DNA of 64,000 nt from Caballeronia jiangsuensis (GTDB lineage Bacteria > Pseudomonadota > Gammaproteobacteria > Burkholderiales > Burkholderiaceae), in NCBI GenBank assembly GCA_000648925.1, contig JFHF01000037.1, forward strand, positions 18,977 to 82,976, in the 5' to 3' direction. The notes below the pieces were generated by a model, which was given only the letters and a program-made list of their open reading frames with translations, searched no databases and was not told where the DNA came from. The position numbers and the translations under genes were made by a program. Positions 1 through 7,920 of this stretch are shown in pieces; the first letter of the stretch is position 1, and every line of letters starts with the position of its first letter.

Positions 1-373
1 ATATCGTCACGATGAACACGCCGAAGCCCACGCACAGCCCGCGCACGACCGACGCCAGCACGTACGCGAAGAACATTTCCCAATGCGCGATCGGCGGCAG
101 CAGCACGAATACGAGATTGCCGGTGATCTTCGACTGGATCAGCGACGACGAACTGTTCGCGAACGCATTCTGCAGCACGCTCATCATCACGAGGCCGGGC
201 ACGAGGAAGCTCGTGTAGCCGACGCCCGGATACACCTGCACGTGCCCCGACAGCGCGTGACCGAAGATGGTCAGATACAGCAGCGCCGTGACGACCGGCG
301 CGAGCACGGTCTGAAACGAAACCTTCCAGAAGCGCAGCAGCTCCTTGTAGAACAACGTCTGGAAACCGCTCAT
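1..373 (-). CDS. ABC-2 type transporter permease, YadH-like (3' end outside window)
   Basis: This is the membrane subunit of an ABC-2 exporter, of which only the first 124 codons or so lie in the window. The N-terminus (MSGFQTLFYKELLRFWK) followed by hydrophobic segments and an 'LVPGLVMMSVLQNAF' stretch is typical of the ABC2_membrane family that includes E. coli YadH. Its ATG overlaps the stop of the upstream ATPase gene by four bases (ATGA), so the two are translationally coupled and should form one transporter. The substrate is unknown. The position behind the mla lipid operon makes an envelope substrate possible, but that is inference. Confidence 0.85.
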   Translation of the reverse strand, partial: MSGFQTLFYKELLRFWKVSFQTVLAPVVTALLYLTIFGHALSGHVQVYPGVGYTSFLVPGLVMMSVLQNAFANSSSSLIQSKITGNLVFVLLPPIAHWEMFFAYVLASVVRGLCVGFGVFIVTI

Positions 374-1296
374 GAAAGCCCCTCGACCACTTCCGGCTCG
401 TTCATCACCTGCACGAACACGTCTTCCAGATCGGCCTTGCGCACGTCGATTTCATCGAACGTGCAGCCTGCCGCGCGGCATTTCGCGAGAATCGGCTCGA
501 CGTCGTCGTAGCTCGCGAGGCGCAGCAAATGCTGCGCGCCCGACACCGCGTGCGGATCGACTTCGAGCGCGCGCAAGTCGGCGGGCAACGCACCGTTCGA
601 CAGACGCAGATACAACTGCATGCCCGAGAAACGCTGCAACAGCGTGCTCGTGCGCTCCAGCGCGACGACTTCGCCGCGACGAAGCATCGCGAGCCGGTGG
701 CACAGCGATTCGGCTTCTTCGAGATAGTGCGTCGTCAGCACGATCGTGTGACCTTCGCGATTCAGACGCGAGATGAACTTCCAGAGCGTCTGACGCAATT
801 CGACATCGACGCCGGCGGTGGGCTCATCGAGCACGATCACGGGCGGACGATGCACCAGCGCCTGCGCGACGAGCACGCGGCGCTTCATCCCGCCCGACAG
901 CGCGCGCGTGTTGACGTCGGCTTTTTCGGTGAGATCGAGATTGGCCATGACCTCGTCGATCCAGTCGTCGTTGTTGCGCAAGCCGAAGTAGCCCGACTGG
1001 ATCTGGAGCGACTCGCGCACGGTGAAGAACGGATCGAACACGAGTTCCTGCGGCACGACGCCGAGTGCGCGCCGCGCCGCCCGGAAGTCGCTGACGACAT
1101 CGTGGCCGCGCACGGAGATCGTGCCGCTATCGGCACGCGCCAGGCCGGCCAGAATGCTGATCAACGTGGTTTTGCCCGCGCCGTTGGGGCCGAGCAAGCC
1201 GAAGAACTCGCCCTCTTCCACCGTGAGGCTCACGCCTTTAAGCGCCTGGAGATCCTTGTAGCGCTTCCTGACGTTTCGGATTTCTATGGCTGACAT
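370..1296 (-). CDS. ABC transporter ATP-binding protein, YadG-like
   Basis: This is a 308-residue ATPase of an ABC-2 exporter. It has a Walker A GPNGAGKT near residue 36, a signature LSGGMKRR, and Walker B VIVLDEPTAGVD. A C-terminal extension of about 90 residues is typical of the YadG/CcmA-type exporter ATPases. The start at MSAIEIRNVRKRY was preferred because it begins right at the nucleotide-binding fold; an upstream in-frame start at 1320 would add eight unlikely residues. No strong ribosome-binding site is visible at either. It overlaps the permease gene by four bases. A terminator-like hairpin separates it from mlaB, so it may be transcribed partly by readthrough. Confidence 0.88.
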   Translation of the reverse strand: MSAIEIRNVRKRYKDLQALKGVSLTVEEGEFFGLLGPNGAGKTTLISILAGLARADSGTISVRGHDVVSDFRAARRALGVVPQELVFDPFFTVRESLQIQSGYFGLRNNDDWIDEVMANLDLTEKADVNTRALSGGMKRRVLVAQALVHRPPVIVLDEPTAGVDVELRQTLWKFISRLNREGHTIVLTTHYLEEAESLCHRLAMLRRGEVVALERTSTLLQRFSGMQLYLRLSNGALPADLRALEVDPHAVSGAQHLLRLASYDDVEPILAKCRAAGCTFDEIDVRKADLEDVFVQVMNEPEVVEGLS

Positions 1297-1372
1297 GTAG
1301 ACAGTGCGCGCGCCGCGCACGGCCGCGCCTCAAATGTGCGGATTTTTTCGCTTGACGGACCGGACTCGGACC

Positions 1373-1395
1373 AAAAAGGGCCGGGTTGAGGCCCG
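1373..1395 (-). terminator. Possible terminator after the mla operon
   Basis: On the minus strand a GGGCC / GGCCC stem with a 7-base loop is followed by TTTTT. It lies between mlaB and the YadG-like ATPase gene. The stem is only five pairs, so termination may be partial. Confidence 0.45.
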
Positions 1396-1408
1396 AAAAA
1401 AACGTTTG

Positions 1409-1414
1409 ATTATA
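1409..1414 (-). promoter_or_regulatory. Possible -10 element upstream of the yadGH-like pair
   Basis: The minus strand reads CCCTATAATC, a perfect TATAAT, but there is no convincing -35 at 16-18 bases. The same CCCTATAAT word occurs upstream of mlaF. A transcript from here would meet the terminator-like hairpin at once, so this is a weak call. Confidence 0.25.
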
Positions 1415-1503
1415 GGGCAAAGCGGCTGGGGCCGACTTCGGAGCGATCCTGATTGCGGCAGCGAAGCGCGCTGCCGCGTTCTGCATGGGGTGTCAGAACA
1501 GGA

Positions 1504-1791
1504 TCAATGTCGGAACGAGAGAAGCGTATCGACGCCGTAGGCTCGCGCGAGACTGACGAGCCCGGAAGGAAGATTGACGACATCCAGTGCGGCGCCGCGC
1601 GCGGATGCGGCGCGCTGCCATGCGAGCAGCACGGCGAGCGCGGAGGAGTCGAACTGCGTGAGCGGCGCGCAATCGACTTCGGTCGCGCCTGCCGCGATGC
1701 GCGACAGACCCGAGTCGAGCGCGGCCTTCGCGCTCTCGTGGGTCAGGGTCGCGGCCGTCTGGAAACGGCCGCCCGTGGCTTGCGTGCTCAC
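1504..1791 (-). CDS. mlaB: MlaB, STAS-domain component of the Mla phospholipid transporter
   Basis: This is a 95-residue single STAS-domain protein that binds the MlaF ATPase in the inner-membrane MlaFEDB complex and is needed for its assembly and activity. The central 'FDSSALAVLLAWQRAA' matches the STAS loop-helix with the conserved D-S-S. The GTG start overlaps the mlaC stop by four bases (GTGA). Length and place as the last mla gene fit the family. Confidence 0.9.
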   Translation of the reverse strand: MSTQATGGRFQTAATLTHESAKAALDSGLSRIAAGATEVDCAPLTQFDSSALAVLLAWQRAASARGAALDVVNLPSGLVSLARAYGVDTLLSFRH

Positions 1792-2420
1792 GATGCCTTG
1801 CCGCTCGCGAGTTGCTGGTTACGCTGCGTCAGGAACTGCAGCAGACCGCCCACGCCGTTCTGCGAGATCTGCTCGTTGAACTGCTGTTGATACGCCTGGA
1901 TCAGCCATGCGCCGAGCACGTTGATGTCGTACACGCGCCAGCCTTGGGCCGTCTTGTACAGGCGATAGTCGAGTTCGACCGGCGAGCCGTTGTTCATCAC
2001 GACCGAGCGGACCACGACGTCGGTGTCGTCCGGATTCGCGCGGAACGGCTTGTACTGCACCGTCTGGTTGCGCACCTGGGCGAGCGCGCCCGAGTACGTG
2101 CGGATCAGCAGCATCTTGAACTGCTCGACGATCTGCTTTTGCTGCTCAGGCGTCGCCGAGTTCCAGTTGCGGCCCATCACGAGGCGCGTCGTGCGCGTGA
2201 AATCCGTGTACGGCAGGATCTTCTGGTTGACGAGCTCGGTGATCTTTGCGATATCGCCCGACTGAATCTTCGGATCGGACTTGATTTCGTCGAGGACCTG
2301 TTGCGTCACCGTCTTGATCAGCACGTCAGGCGAACTCGAATCGACGCTCTGCGCCGACGCCGCGCCGCAAAGCGCCATGAACATCGCGAAGATGGGAAGA
2401 AGGAGAAGTTTTTTCATCAC
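1788..2420 (-). CDS. mlaC: MlaC, periplasmic phospholipid-binding shuttle
   Basis: This is a 210-residue Tol-Tol-Ttg2/MlaC family protein. It ferries phospholipids between the outer-membrane MlaA complex and inner-membrane MlaFEDB. An N-terminal signal peptide of about 24 residues (MMKKLLLLPIFAMFMALCG, cleavage near ASA-Q) is clear. The rest shows the family pattern (TRTTRLVMGRNW, then VVMNNGSPVELDYRLYK and GWRVYDINVLG). It lies between mlaA and mlaB, with a four-base overlap with mlaB. Confidence 0.93.
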   Translation of the reverse strand: MMKKLLLLPIFAMFMALCGAASAQSVDSSSPDVLIKTVTQQVLDEIKSDPKIQSGDIAKITELVNQKILPYTDFTRTTRLVMGRNWNSATPEQQKQIVEQFKMLLIRTYSGALAQVRNQTVQYKPFRANPDDTDVVVRSVVMNNGSPVELDYRLYKTAQGWRVYDINVLGAWLIQAYQQQFNEQISQNGVGGLLQFLTQRNQQLASGKAS

Positions 2421-2456
2421 AGACCCTGCAAAAGTAGAGGCTTCGGTTTGAGCGCG

Positions 2457-2479
2457 CCGCCTGAATCGAGTTCAGGCGG
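2457..2479 (-). other. Perfect 9-bp hairpin between mlaA and mlaC
   Basis: CCGCCTGAA, a five-base loop, then TTCAGGCGG lies in the 121-base mlaA-mlaC gap, just upstream of mlaC. There is no T-run, so it is more likely an RNA-stability or processing structure than a terminator. Confidence 0.5.
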
Positions 2480-2541
2480 TGCAGCATCCAAAGCGTAAGA
2501 AATGTCGTTAGATATGTTACCGCGCGTTAGCGAAAAGCCGC

Positions 2542-3432
2542 TCACCGCAAGCGGAATGAAGGGAAACCGGACGGCGGGACATACTGGTTGCCCGGCACCG
2601 TATTGCTCGGTCCGCTCGCCGGAGCAGGCGCAGCGGCCGTGCCCGAAGCCGGAGCCGGAGCCGCTGTGGCCGATGCACCCACCGCGGGAGCCGCGCCCTC
2701 GTCGCCGTAATTCGGCAGCGGCGCTTCGCCGTAATCCGGCATGTTGCTGTCGCCGCCGGAGATCAGATACTGACGGCGTTGCAAGTACGCGTTACGCACG
2801 AACGAGTACTTGTCGAGAGCGGCATCGGCGAGTACGTCGGTGGCGCCGAGCAAATTCGCGCGCACGTTGATGAGATTCACGCCATAGAGCGCCCAGCTCA
2901 CCGAATCCGGACTCACATAGGTGAGCGGATTGCCGAAATAATCCACGACGAGACCCGCCGAATCCCGCACGGTGCTCGGCCCGAGCAACGGCAGCACGAC
3001 ATACGGGCCGGCCGGCACGCCATAGTGCCCGAGCGTCAGGCCGAAATCGCCCGAGTGCTTGGGCAGCTTGGCGATGGTCGCGACGTCGAACAAACCGCCG
3101 ACGCCGAACAATGTGTTGATCGCGACGCGCATGATGTCCGACACGCCATCCGCAATCTTCAACTGCAACAGATTGTTCGCGGCGATGTAGACGTCACCGA
3201 TATTCGAGAAGAAGTTGGTCACGCTGTTGCGCACCGGCTCCGGCACGGCCCACACGTAACCCTTCGCCACCGGCTTCAACGCGTACTGATCGACGGTATC
3301 GTTGATCGTGAACATCGTCCGGTTGTAGCTCTCGAGCGGATCCCCTTTGGTTGGTGTCGTCACCGTCGTGCAGCCGGCGAGCGCGATTGCGCCCGTCACG
3401 ATGATTGCGCGCCGCATCCCCATCGCCTGCAT
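2542..3432 (-). CDS. mlaA: MlaA (VacJ) outer-membrane lipoprotein
   Basis: This is a 296-residue lipoprotein that removes phospholipids from the outer leaflet of the outer membrane and passes them to MlaC. The start at MQAMGMRRAI gives a lipoprotein signal with lipobox LAGC. An upstream in-frame start at 3468 would bury this signal and lies inside mlaD. The body matches MlaA/VacJ (DPLESYNRTMFTINDTVDQY, then NFFSNIGDVYIAANNLLQ). The last 70 or so residues are Ala/Pro-rich and low in complexity, longer than in E. coli MlaA. Unlike E. coli, where mlaA is unlinked, it sits inside the mla operon here, as in other Burkholderiaceae. Confidence 0.93.
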   Translation of the reverse strand: MQAMGMRRAIIVTGAIALAGCTTVTTPTKGDPLESYNRTMFTINDTVDQYALKPVAKGYVWAVPEPVRNSVTNFFSNIGDVYIAANNLLQLKIADGVSDIMRVAINTLFGVGGLFDVATIAKLPKHSGDFGLTLGHYGVPAGPYVVLPLLGPSTVRDSAGLVVDYFGNPLTYVSPDSVSWALYGVNLINVRANLLGATDVLADAALDKYSFVRNAYLQRRQYLISGGDSNMPDYGEAPLPNYGDEGAAPAVGASATAAPAPASGTAAAPAPASGPSNTVPGNQYVPPSGFPSFRLR

Positions 3433-3442
3433 GCTGTTCTCC

Positions 3443-4024
3443 TTATTGAGCCGGAGCCGAGGCGGCATTCGCCCCGGCCGCGCCCGATGCGCCCATCGCG
3501 CTCGCCGCGCCCGGGAAAGCCGGTGCGGGCGCAGGCGCTGCCGGCGCTGCCGATGATTTCGAGGCGCCGGAATCCGCCGCCTTGTTGTAGAGGAACTGGC
3601 CGATCAGGTTTTCGAGGACCACGGCCGATTGCGTCATCGTGATGGTGTCGCCGTTCTTCAGCATTTGATCGTCGCCGCCCGGCTCCAGGCCGATGTACTG
3701 CTCGCCGAGCAGACCCGACGTCAGGATCTTCGCCGACGAATCCTTCGGGAACTGGTACTGCTTGTCGATATCGATCGTGACGACAGCCTGGTACGTGTTC
3801 GAGTCGAAGCCGATGCCGCCCACGCGCCCGACCGTCACGCCCGCGCTCTTGACCGGCGCGCGCGCCTTGAGCCCGCCGATGTTGTCGAACTTGAGTTTCA
3901 CCTCGTAGGTTTGCTGGAACGACAGCGAGCTCATGTTGCCCGCCTTCAGCGCAAGAAAGAGCAGCGCCACGAAACCGAGCACCACGAAGAGGCCGACCCA
4001 AAAGTCGAGAGCAGTCTTTTTCAT
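3443..4024 (-). CDS. mlaD: MlaD, MCE-domain subunit of the Mla transporter
   Basis: This 193-residue inner-membrane protein has one N-terminal transmembrane segment (about residues 7-27) and a periplasmic MCE domain. The MCE domain forms the hexameric lipid tunnel of MlaFEDB. The MCE start 'YEVKLKFDNIGGLKARAPV' and the 'GLLGEQYIGLEPGG' motif are plain. The C-terminal 40 residues are an Ala/Pro-rich tail. It lies 93 bases after mlaE and 10 bases before the mlaA start. Confidence 0.93.
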   Translation of the reverse strand: MKKTALDFWVGLFVVLGFVALLFLALKAGNMSSLSFQQTYEVKLKFDNIGGLKARAPVKSAGVTVGRVGGIGFDSNTYQAVVTIDIDKQYQFPKDSSAKILTSGLLGEQYIGLEPGGDDQMLKNGDTITMTQSAVVLENLIGQFLYNKAADSGASKSSAAPAAPAPAPAFPGAASAMGASGAAGANAASAPAQ

Positions 4025-4117
4025 CGTCTTCCCAAAGAGAATCTTTTCGCAGATGGCGCGTGACGGTCTGTGCCCTTCACAACGCCCGCGCCTTGCCCGG
4101 CGCCTGCGCCTGGTCCA

Positions 4118-4885
4118 TTAGCTGAACATCAATGCGGTCAGCAGGAAATCGAGCCCGAGTACGGCGAGCGACGCGTACACGACGGTCTTGGTCGTCGCTC
4201 GCGACACGCCTTCCGGCGTCGGCTTTGCCTCGTAGCCCTGGAACAACGCGATGAACGTCACCGCGAAGCCGAACACGATGCTCTTGATGACGCCATTGCC
4301 GACATCGCGCCACACATCCACGCCGCCCTGCATCTGCGACCAGAACGCGCCCGGATCGACGCCGATCAGGATCACGCCGACGACGTAGCCCCCGATGATG
4401 CCGACCGCGCTGAAAATGGCCGCCAGCACCGGCATGGCGACGATGCCCGCCCACATGCGCGGCGCGACGACCACCTTGAGCGGATCGACCGCCATCATTT
4501 CCATCGCGGTGAGTTGCTCGCCCGCCTTCATCAGCCCGATTTCGGCGGTGAGCGACGTGCCGGCGCGCCCCGCGAACAACAGCGCCGTGACGACCGGCCC
4601 GAGCTCGCGCACGAGCGACAGCGCAACAAGCAGACCGAGCGCCTGTTCCGAGCCGTAGCGGCTCAGCGTGTAATAGCCCTGCAAGCCGAGCACGAAGCCG
4701 ACGAACAATCCCGACACCGCGATGATCACGAGCGAATAATTGCCGACGAAGTGGATCTGTTTCGTGACGAGCCGCGGGCGCCGCAACAGCGAAAAGAATT
4801 CGAGCACGAGGCGCAGGAACATGCGCGTCGCGTAGCCCGCGGTGCCGAAACCATCGAGCACCCAGCGTCCGAGCGCGCTGATCAT
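4118..4885 (-). CDS. mlaE: MlaE, permease of the Mla transporter
   Basis: This 255-residue multi-spanning inner-membrane permease has the MlaE/YrbE fold and pairs with MlaF. Hydrophobic segments and family motifs are visible: LGPVVTALLFAGRAGTSLTAEIG, of which the GRAGTSLTAEIG part is the coupling helix that contacts the ATPase, and 'MAVDPLKVVVAPRMWAG'. The ATG overlaps the mlaF stop by four bases. Length is normal for the family. Confidence 0.94.
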   Translation of the reverse strand: MISALGRWVLDGFGTAGYATRMFLRLVLEFFSLLRRPRLVTKQIHFVGNYSLVIIAVSGLFVGFVLGLQGYYTLSRYGSEQALGLLVALSLVRELGPVVTALLFAGRAGTSLTAEIGLMKAGEQLTAMEMMAVDPLKVVVAPRMWAGIVAMPVLAAIFSAVGIIGGYVVGVILIGVDPGAFWSQMQGGVDVWRDVGNGVIKSIVFGFAVTFIALFQGYEAKPTPEGVSRATTKTVVYASLAVLGLDFLLTALMFS

Positions 4886-5697
4886 GCCTGCCCTCCGATG
4901 CCGAAATCCGCGGCGAGCGGCGTGTTCGCGTAATGGAACTTGAACGGGCCATCCGGCGTGCCGTCGATGAACTGCCGCACGGTCGGATCCTGCGACGCGC
5001 GCAGCTCCGCCGGCGTGCCTTCGGCGTGGATGCCGCCGTTCGCGATGAAATACACGTAGTCGGCGATGGCGAACGATTCCGGCACATCGTGCGTGACGAG
5101 AATGGAGGTTGCGCCGAGCGCGTCGTTGATCGTGCGGATGAGTTGCGCCGTGATGCCGAGTGAGATGGGATCGAGGCCGGCGAACGGTTCGTCGTACATC
5201 ATGAGCTGGGGATCGAGCGCGATGGCACGGGCGAGCGCCACACGGCGCGCCATGCCACCCGAAATCTCCGACGGCGCGAGATCGCGCGCGCCGCGCAGAC
5301 CGACGGCGTTCAGCTTCATCAGCACGAGATCGCGGATCAGCGCTTCCGGCAGATCGGTGTGCTCGCGCAGCGGAAACGCCACGTTCTCGAACACGGTCTG
5401 GTCAGTGAACAGCGCGCCGAACTGAAACAGCATGCCCATCTTGCGGCGCAACGCGTACAGACCGTCGCGCGTCTGCGTGCCGACGTCCTGTCCGTCGAAC
5501 ATGACCTGGCCGCGGCTCGCCTTCACGAGGCCGCCGACCAGGCGCAAGGTCGTGGTTTTGCCGCAGCCTGAGCCGCCCATGACCGCGACCACCTGCCCAC
5601 GCGTGAAACGCATGTTCAGGTTCGACAGTACGAGCCGGTCGCCGTAGCCGAAATCGACGTCGCGTAGCTCCAGCAGAGTCTCGGAAGAAGCAGGCAC
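4882..5697 (-). CDS. mlaF: MlaF, ATPase of the Mla phospholipid transporter
   Basis: This 271-residue ABC ATPase powers lipid movement by MlaFEDB. Walker A is GGSGCGKT, the signature region is ISGGMARRVALARA, and Walker B is LMMYDEPFAGLDP; SGGMARR is characteristic of MlaF. A GTG start at 5697 was chosen because it gives the family length (E. coli 269 residues) and begins just before the fold. An in-frame ATG at 5811 would add 38 residues and pass through a TATAAT element. It is the first gene of the mla operon. Confidence 0.92.
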   Translation of the reverse strand: MPASSETLLELRDVDFGYGDRLVLSNLNMRFTRGQVVAVMGGSGCGKTTTLRLVGGLVKASRGQVMFDGQDVGTQTRDGLYALRRKMGMLFQFGALFTDQTVFENVAFPLREHTDLPEALIRDLVLMKLNAVGLRGARDLAPSEISGGMARRVALARAIALDPQLMMYDEPFAGLDPISLGITAQLIRTINDALGATSILVTHDVPESFAIADYVYFIANGGIHAEGTPAELRASQDPTVRQFIDGTPDGPFKFHYANTPLAADFGIGGQA

Positions 5698-5730
5698 TGG
5701 GTAAGAGATTCCGTAGACGCAAAACGCCGA

Positions 5731-5736
5731 ATTATA
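5731..5736 (-). promoter_or_regulatory. Probable -10 element of the mla operon
   Basis: The minus strand reads GGCCCTATAATTCGG, with a perfect TATAAT 34 bases before the mlaF GTG. No good -35 is seen at 17 bases. The TATAATTCGG context resembles other housekeeping promoters in this window. Confidence 0.4.
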
Positions 5737-5794
5737 GGGCCTGCGCGCAATCGGTGCTTTGCCTAGGTCTGCGTCCCTTCGTTTTTGGGATTTT

Positions 5795-6880
5795 TCACCA
5801 TTGACTTGCAAACATTTGTTGCAGCAGCGAGACCGCGGCCGCCGTGTCTGCCGCTTCAGTGACCGCGCGCACGACCGCAGCGCTGCCGACGCGCGTCGCG
5901 AGGACGTCCGGCATCACCTTGGCGTCGATTCCGCCGATTGCCACGAGCGGCACGCGTCCTGACAGAAGCTGCACGTAGCGCGTGAGCCGTGCGAGCCCTT
6001 GCGGCTTGGTCGGCATGACTTTCGTCGTCGTCGGGAAAACGGCGCCGAGCGCGAGATAGCTCGGCTTGAAATGCAGCGCGCGCAGCATCTCGTAATAGCC
6101 GTGCGTCGAGAGTCCGAGTCTCACGCCGGCCTTCGCGATCGCGTTCAGATCGGCTGTCTGCACGTCTTCCTGGCCGAGATGCACACCGTACGCGCCCGCC
6201 GCGATCGCCTCGCGCCAGTGATCGTTGATGAAAAGCTGCGCATCATGCCGACGCCCCGCCTCGACCGAGCGTGCGATTTCGCTGCTCAAATCGGCGGCGT
6301 CGGTCGATTTGCGGCGCAATTGCGCGGTCCGCACGCCGAGGTCCAGCACGCGTTCCACCCAGTCCGCGCTCGGCAGCACCGGATACAGGCCGAGGCGATC
6401 GGGACATGCCGGGAAGCCGCCATCGGGAGCGGGCGGCAAATCGGCGACGCGCGGGAAAGTAGCGAAATCGACGGGCCAGGCGTCGGCCTTGTTTTCGTCG
6501 CCCGTACGCCAGGCGAGCGCGAGCGTGAGCGCGTCGTGCGGTTCGAAGTTGCAATCGAGGAAGGCGGCGAGCGCGGCCAGCCAATCATCGGACCATTCGC
6601 CTTCCAGTGCGAAACGTTCGTCGCCACGATGCAGTGTCACGCGGCCGTCACGCGCGTCGAGCACCGCCGCGCCGCTTGCCAGGAGCCGCTCGCTGTCCGC
6701 GTCGTGCGACTCCGCCGAGACGATCAGATCGCCGGCCTTCGGCGATTCCGGCGCGGTCAGGCAGATACGCCAGCGCGTTTCGGCCGCGGGCCATTCGCCC
6801 AGACGGGCGCGAATCCGCTCGGCGACTTCGATCAGCTCGTCGGCCGGCGGCCAGAAAACTTCGCGATTCAGCAAGCTCAT
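5795..6880 (-). CDS. thiE: ThiE, thiamine-phosphate synthase with an N-terminal extension
   Basis: This enzyme joins HMP pyrophosphate and thiazole phosphate to thiamine monophosphate. The C-terminal 200 or so residues carry the ThiE barrel: QLRRKS, FINDHWREAIAAGAYGVHLG, the phosphate-contacting AVFPTTTK, and VAIGGI. At 361 residues it is much longer than E. coli ThiE (211). The first 155 or so residues, starting MSLLNREVFWPPADEL, are a domain I cannot assign. The ATG overlaps the thiG stop by four bases. It is the last gene of the thi operon. Confidence 0.9.
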   Translation of the reverse strand: MSLLNREVFWPPADELIEVAERIRARLGEWPAAETRWRICLTAPESPKAGDLIVSAESHDADSERLLASGAAVLDARDGRVTLHRGDERFALEGEWSDDWLAALAAFLDCNFEPHDALTLALAWRTGDENKADAWPVDFATFPRVADLPPAPDGGFPACPDRLGLYPVLPSADWVERVLDLGVRTAQLRRKSTDAADLSSEIARSVEAGRRHDAQLFINDHWREAIAAGAYGVHLGQEDVQTADLNAIAKAGVRLGLSTHGYYEMLRALHFKPSYLALGAVFPTTTKVMPTKPQGLARLTRYVQLLSGRVPLVAIGGIDAKVMPDVLATRVGSAAVVRAVTEAADTAAAVSLLQQMFASQW

Positions 6881-7683
6881 GCCGCGCCTCCGTCCTGATG
6901 CCAGAACGGCATGCCGACGACCGGCGTGCTCGCCTGCGCGCTGTCGCGCTCGGCCATCGGTCCGGCGAGAAATGCGGTGCGCCCCGCTTCGACGCCCAGC
7001 GCAAAGGCCCGCGCCATCTGCGGCGGGAAAGTCGCCTGCGATACGGCAGTATTGAGCAGCACGCCGTCGAAGCCCCATTCCATCACCTGGCAGGCGTGCG
7101 ACGGCACACCGAGACCGGCATCGACGATCAGCGGCACGTCCGGCAGCCGCTCGCGCAGCGTGCGCAGCCCGTACGGATTGGTTACGCCCTTGCCAGTGCC
7201 GATCGGCGCGCCCCACGGCATCAGCGCTTCACAGCCGACATCGAGAAGGCGCCGGCCGATCACGAGGTCTTCGGTGCAATACGGCAGCACCTTGAAGCCT
7301 TCGCGGATCAGCTTCGCGGACGCTTCCACGAGGCCGATCGGGTCGGGCTGCAGCGTGTAATCGTCGCCGATCAGCTCCAATTTGATCCACGGCGTTTCGA
7401 ATACTTCGCGCGCCATGTGGGCGGTGGTCAGCACTTCGTCGACGCTCTGACATCCGGCCGTGTTGGGGAGCAGCGCGACGCCGTGGCGCTTCAGCACATC
7501 GAAAAAGCCGGCTTCGCCAGTTTCCGACTGGCGGCGCAGCGCGACCGTGACCATGCCGGGCCGGGCGGCATCGATGGAGTCGGACAGCGATTGCAGCGAC
7601 GGATAACGCGAAGTGCCGAGCAGCACGCGGCTCGGAAAGGTCTCGCCGTAGAGCGTGAGAACGTCGGCGGTGGATATGGTCAT
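6877..7683 (-). CDS. thiG: ThiG, thiazole synthase
   Basis: This 268-residue TIM-barrel enzyme forms the thiazole phosphate ring from deoxyxylulose phosphate, a glycine-derived imine and ThiS thiocarboxylate. Family motifs are clear: ALRRQ near the first conserved Arg, LLPNTAGC, WIKLELIGDD with the Schiff-base lysine, and PWGAPIGTGKG. It lies 23 bases after thiS and overlaps thiE, so the two are coupled. Confidence 0.96.
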   Translation of the reverse strand: MTISTADVLTLYGETFPSRVLLGTSRYPSLQSLSDSIDAARPGMVTVALRRQSETGEAGFFDVLKRHGVALLPNTAGCQSVDEVLTTAHMAREVFETPWIKLELIGDDYTLQPDPIGLVEASAKLIREGFKVLPYCTEDLVIGRRLLDVGCEALMPWGAPIGTGKGVTNPYGLRTLRERLPDVPLIVDAGLGVPSHACQVMEWGFDGVLLNTAVSQATFPPQMARAFALGVEAGRTAFLAGPMAERDSAQASTPVVGMPFWHQDGGAA

Positions 7684-7706
7684 GATTCGATCCTTCGGTT
7701 CGGAAT

Positions 7707-7904
7707 TCAGCCGCCCGCGACGGGCGACACGACGTCGAGCTTGTCGCCCGCGGCGAGCGTTTTCGTGGCGTGCTCGCCGCGCCCGACGAACTGGCCGTTC
7801 AACGCAACCGCGAACGGCGGCTTCGCGCCGAACGCGGCGAGCGCTTCGGTAACGGTGGCGGTGTCGGGCAAATCGAAGACGCGCTGATTGATGTGGATGT
7901 TCAT
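7707..7904 (-). CDS. thiS: ThiS, sulfur carrier protein
   Basis: This 65-residue ubiquitin-like protein delivers sulfur for the thiazole ring as a C-terminal thiocarboxylate. The C-terminus ends in the required Gly-Gly (SPVAGG). The start at MNIHINQRVF was chosen because it begins the fold and lies 16 bases after the thiO stop. Longer in-frame starts would overlap thiO. Confidence 0.93.
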   Translation of the reverse strand: MNIHINQRVFDLPDTATVTEALAAFGAKPPFAVALNGQFVGRGEHATKTLAAGDKLDVVSPVAGG

Positions 7905-7920
7905 CTCGTTTGTCTCTTTC

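Noticed and set aside
2542..2760. Tandem repeats in the 3' part of mlaA (and similarly in mlaD)
   Set aside because: The pattern reflects an Ala/Pro-rich low-complexity tail and has no fixed repeat unit.
4882..5811. Longer MlaF starting at the ATG at 5811
   Set aside because: It would add 38 residues with no match to MlaF and run through the probable TATAAT; the GTG at 5697 gives the family length.
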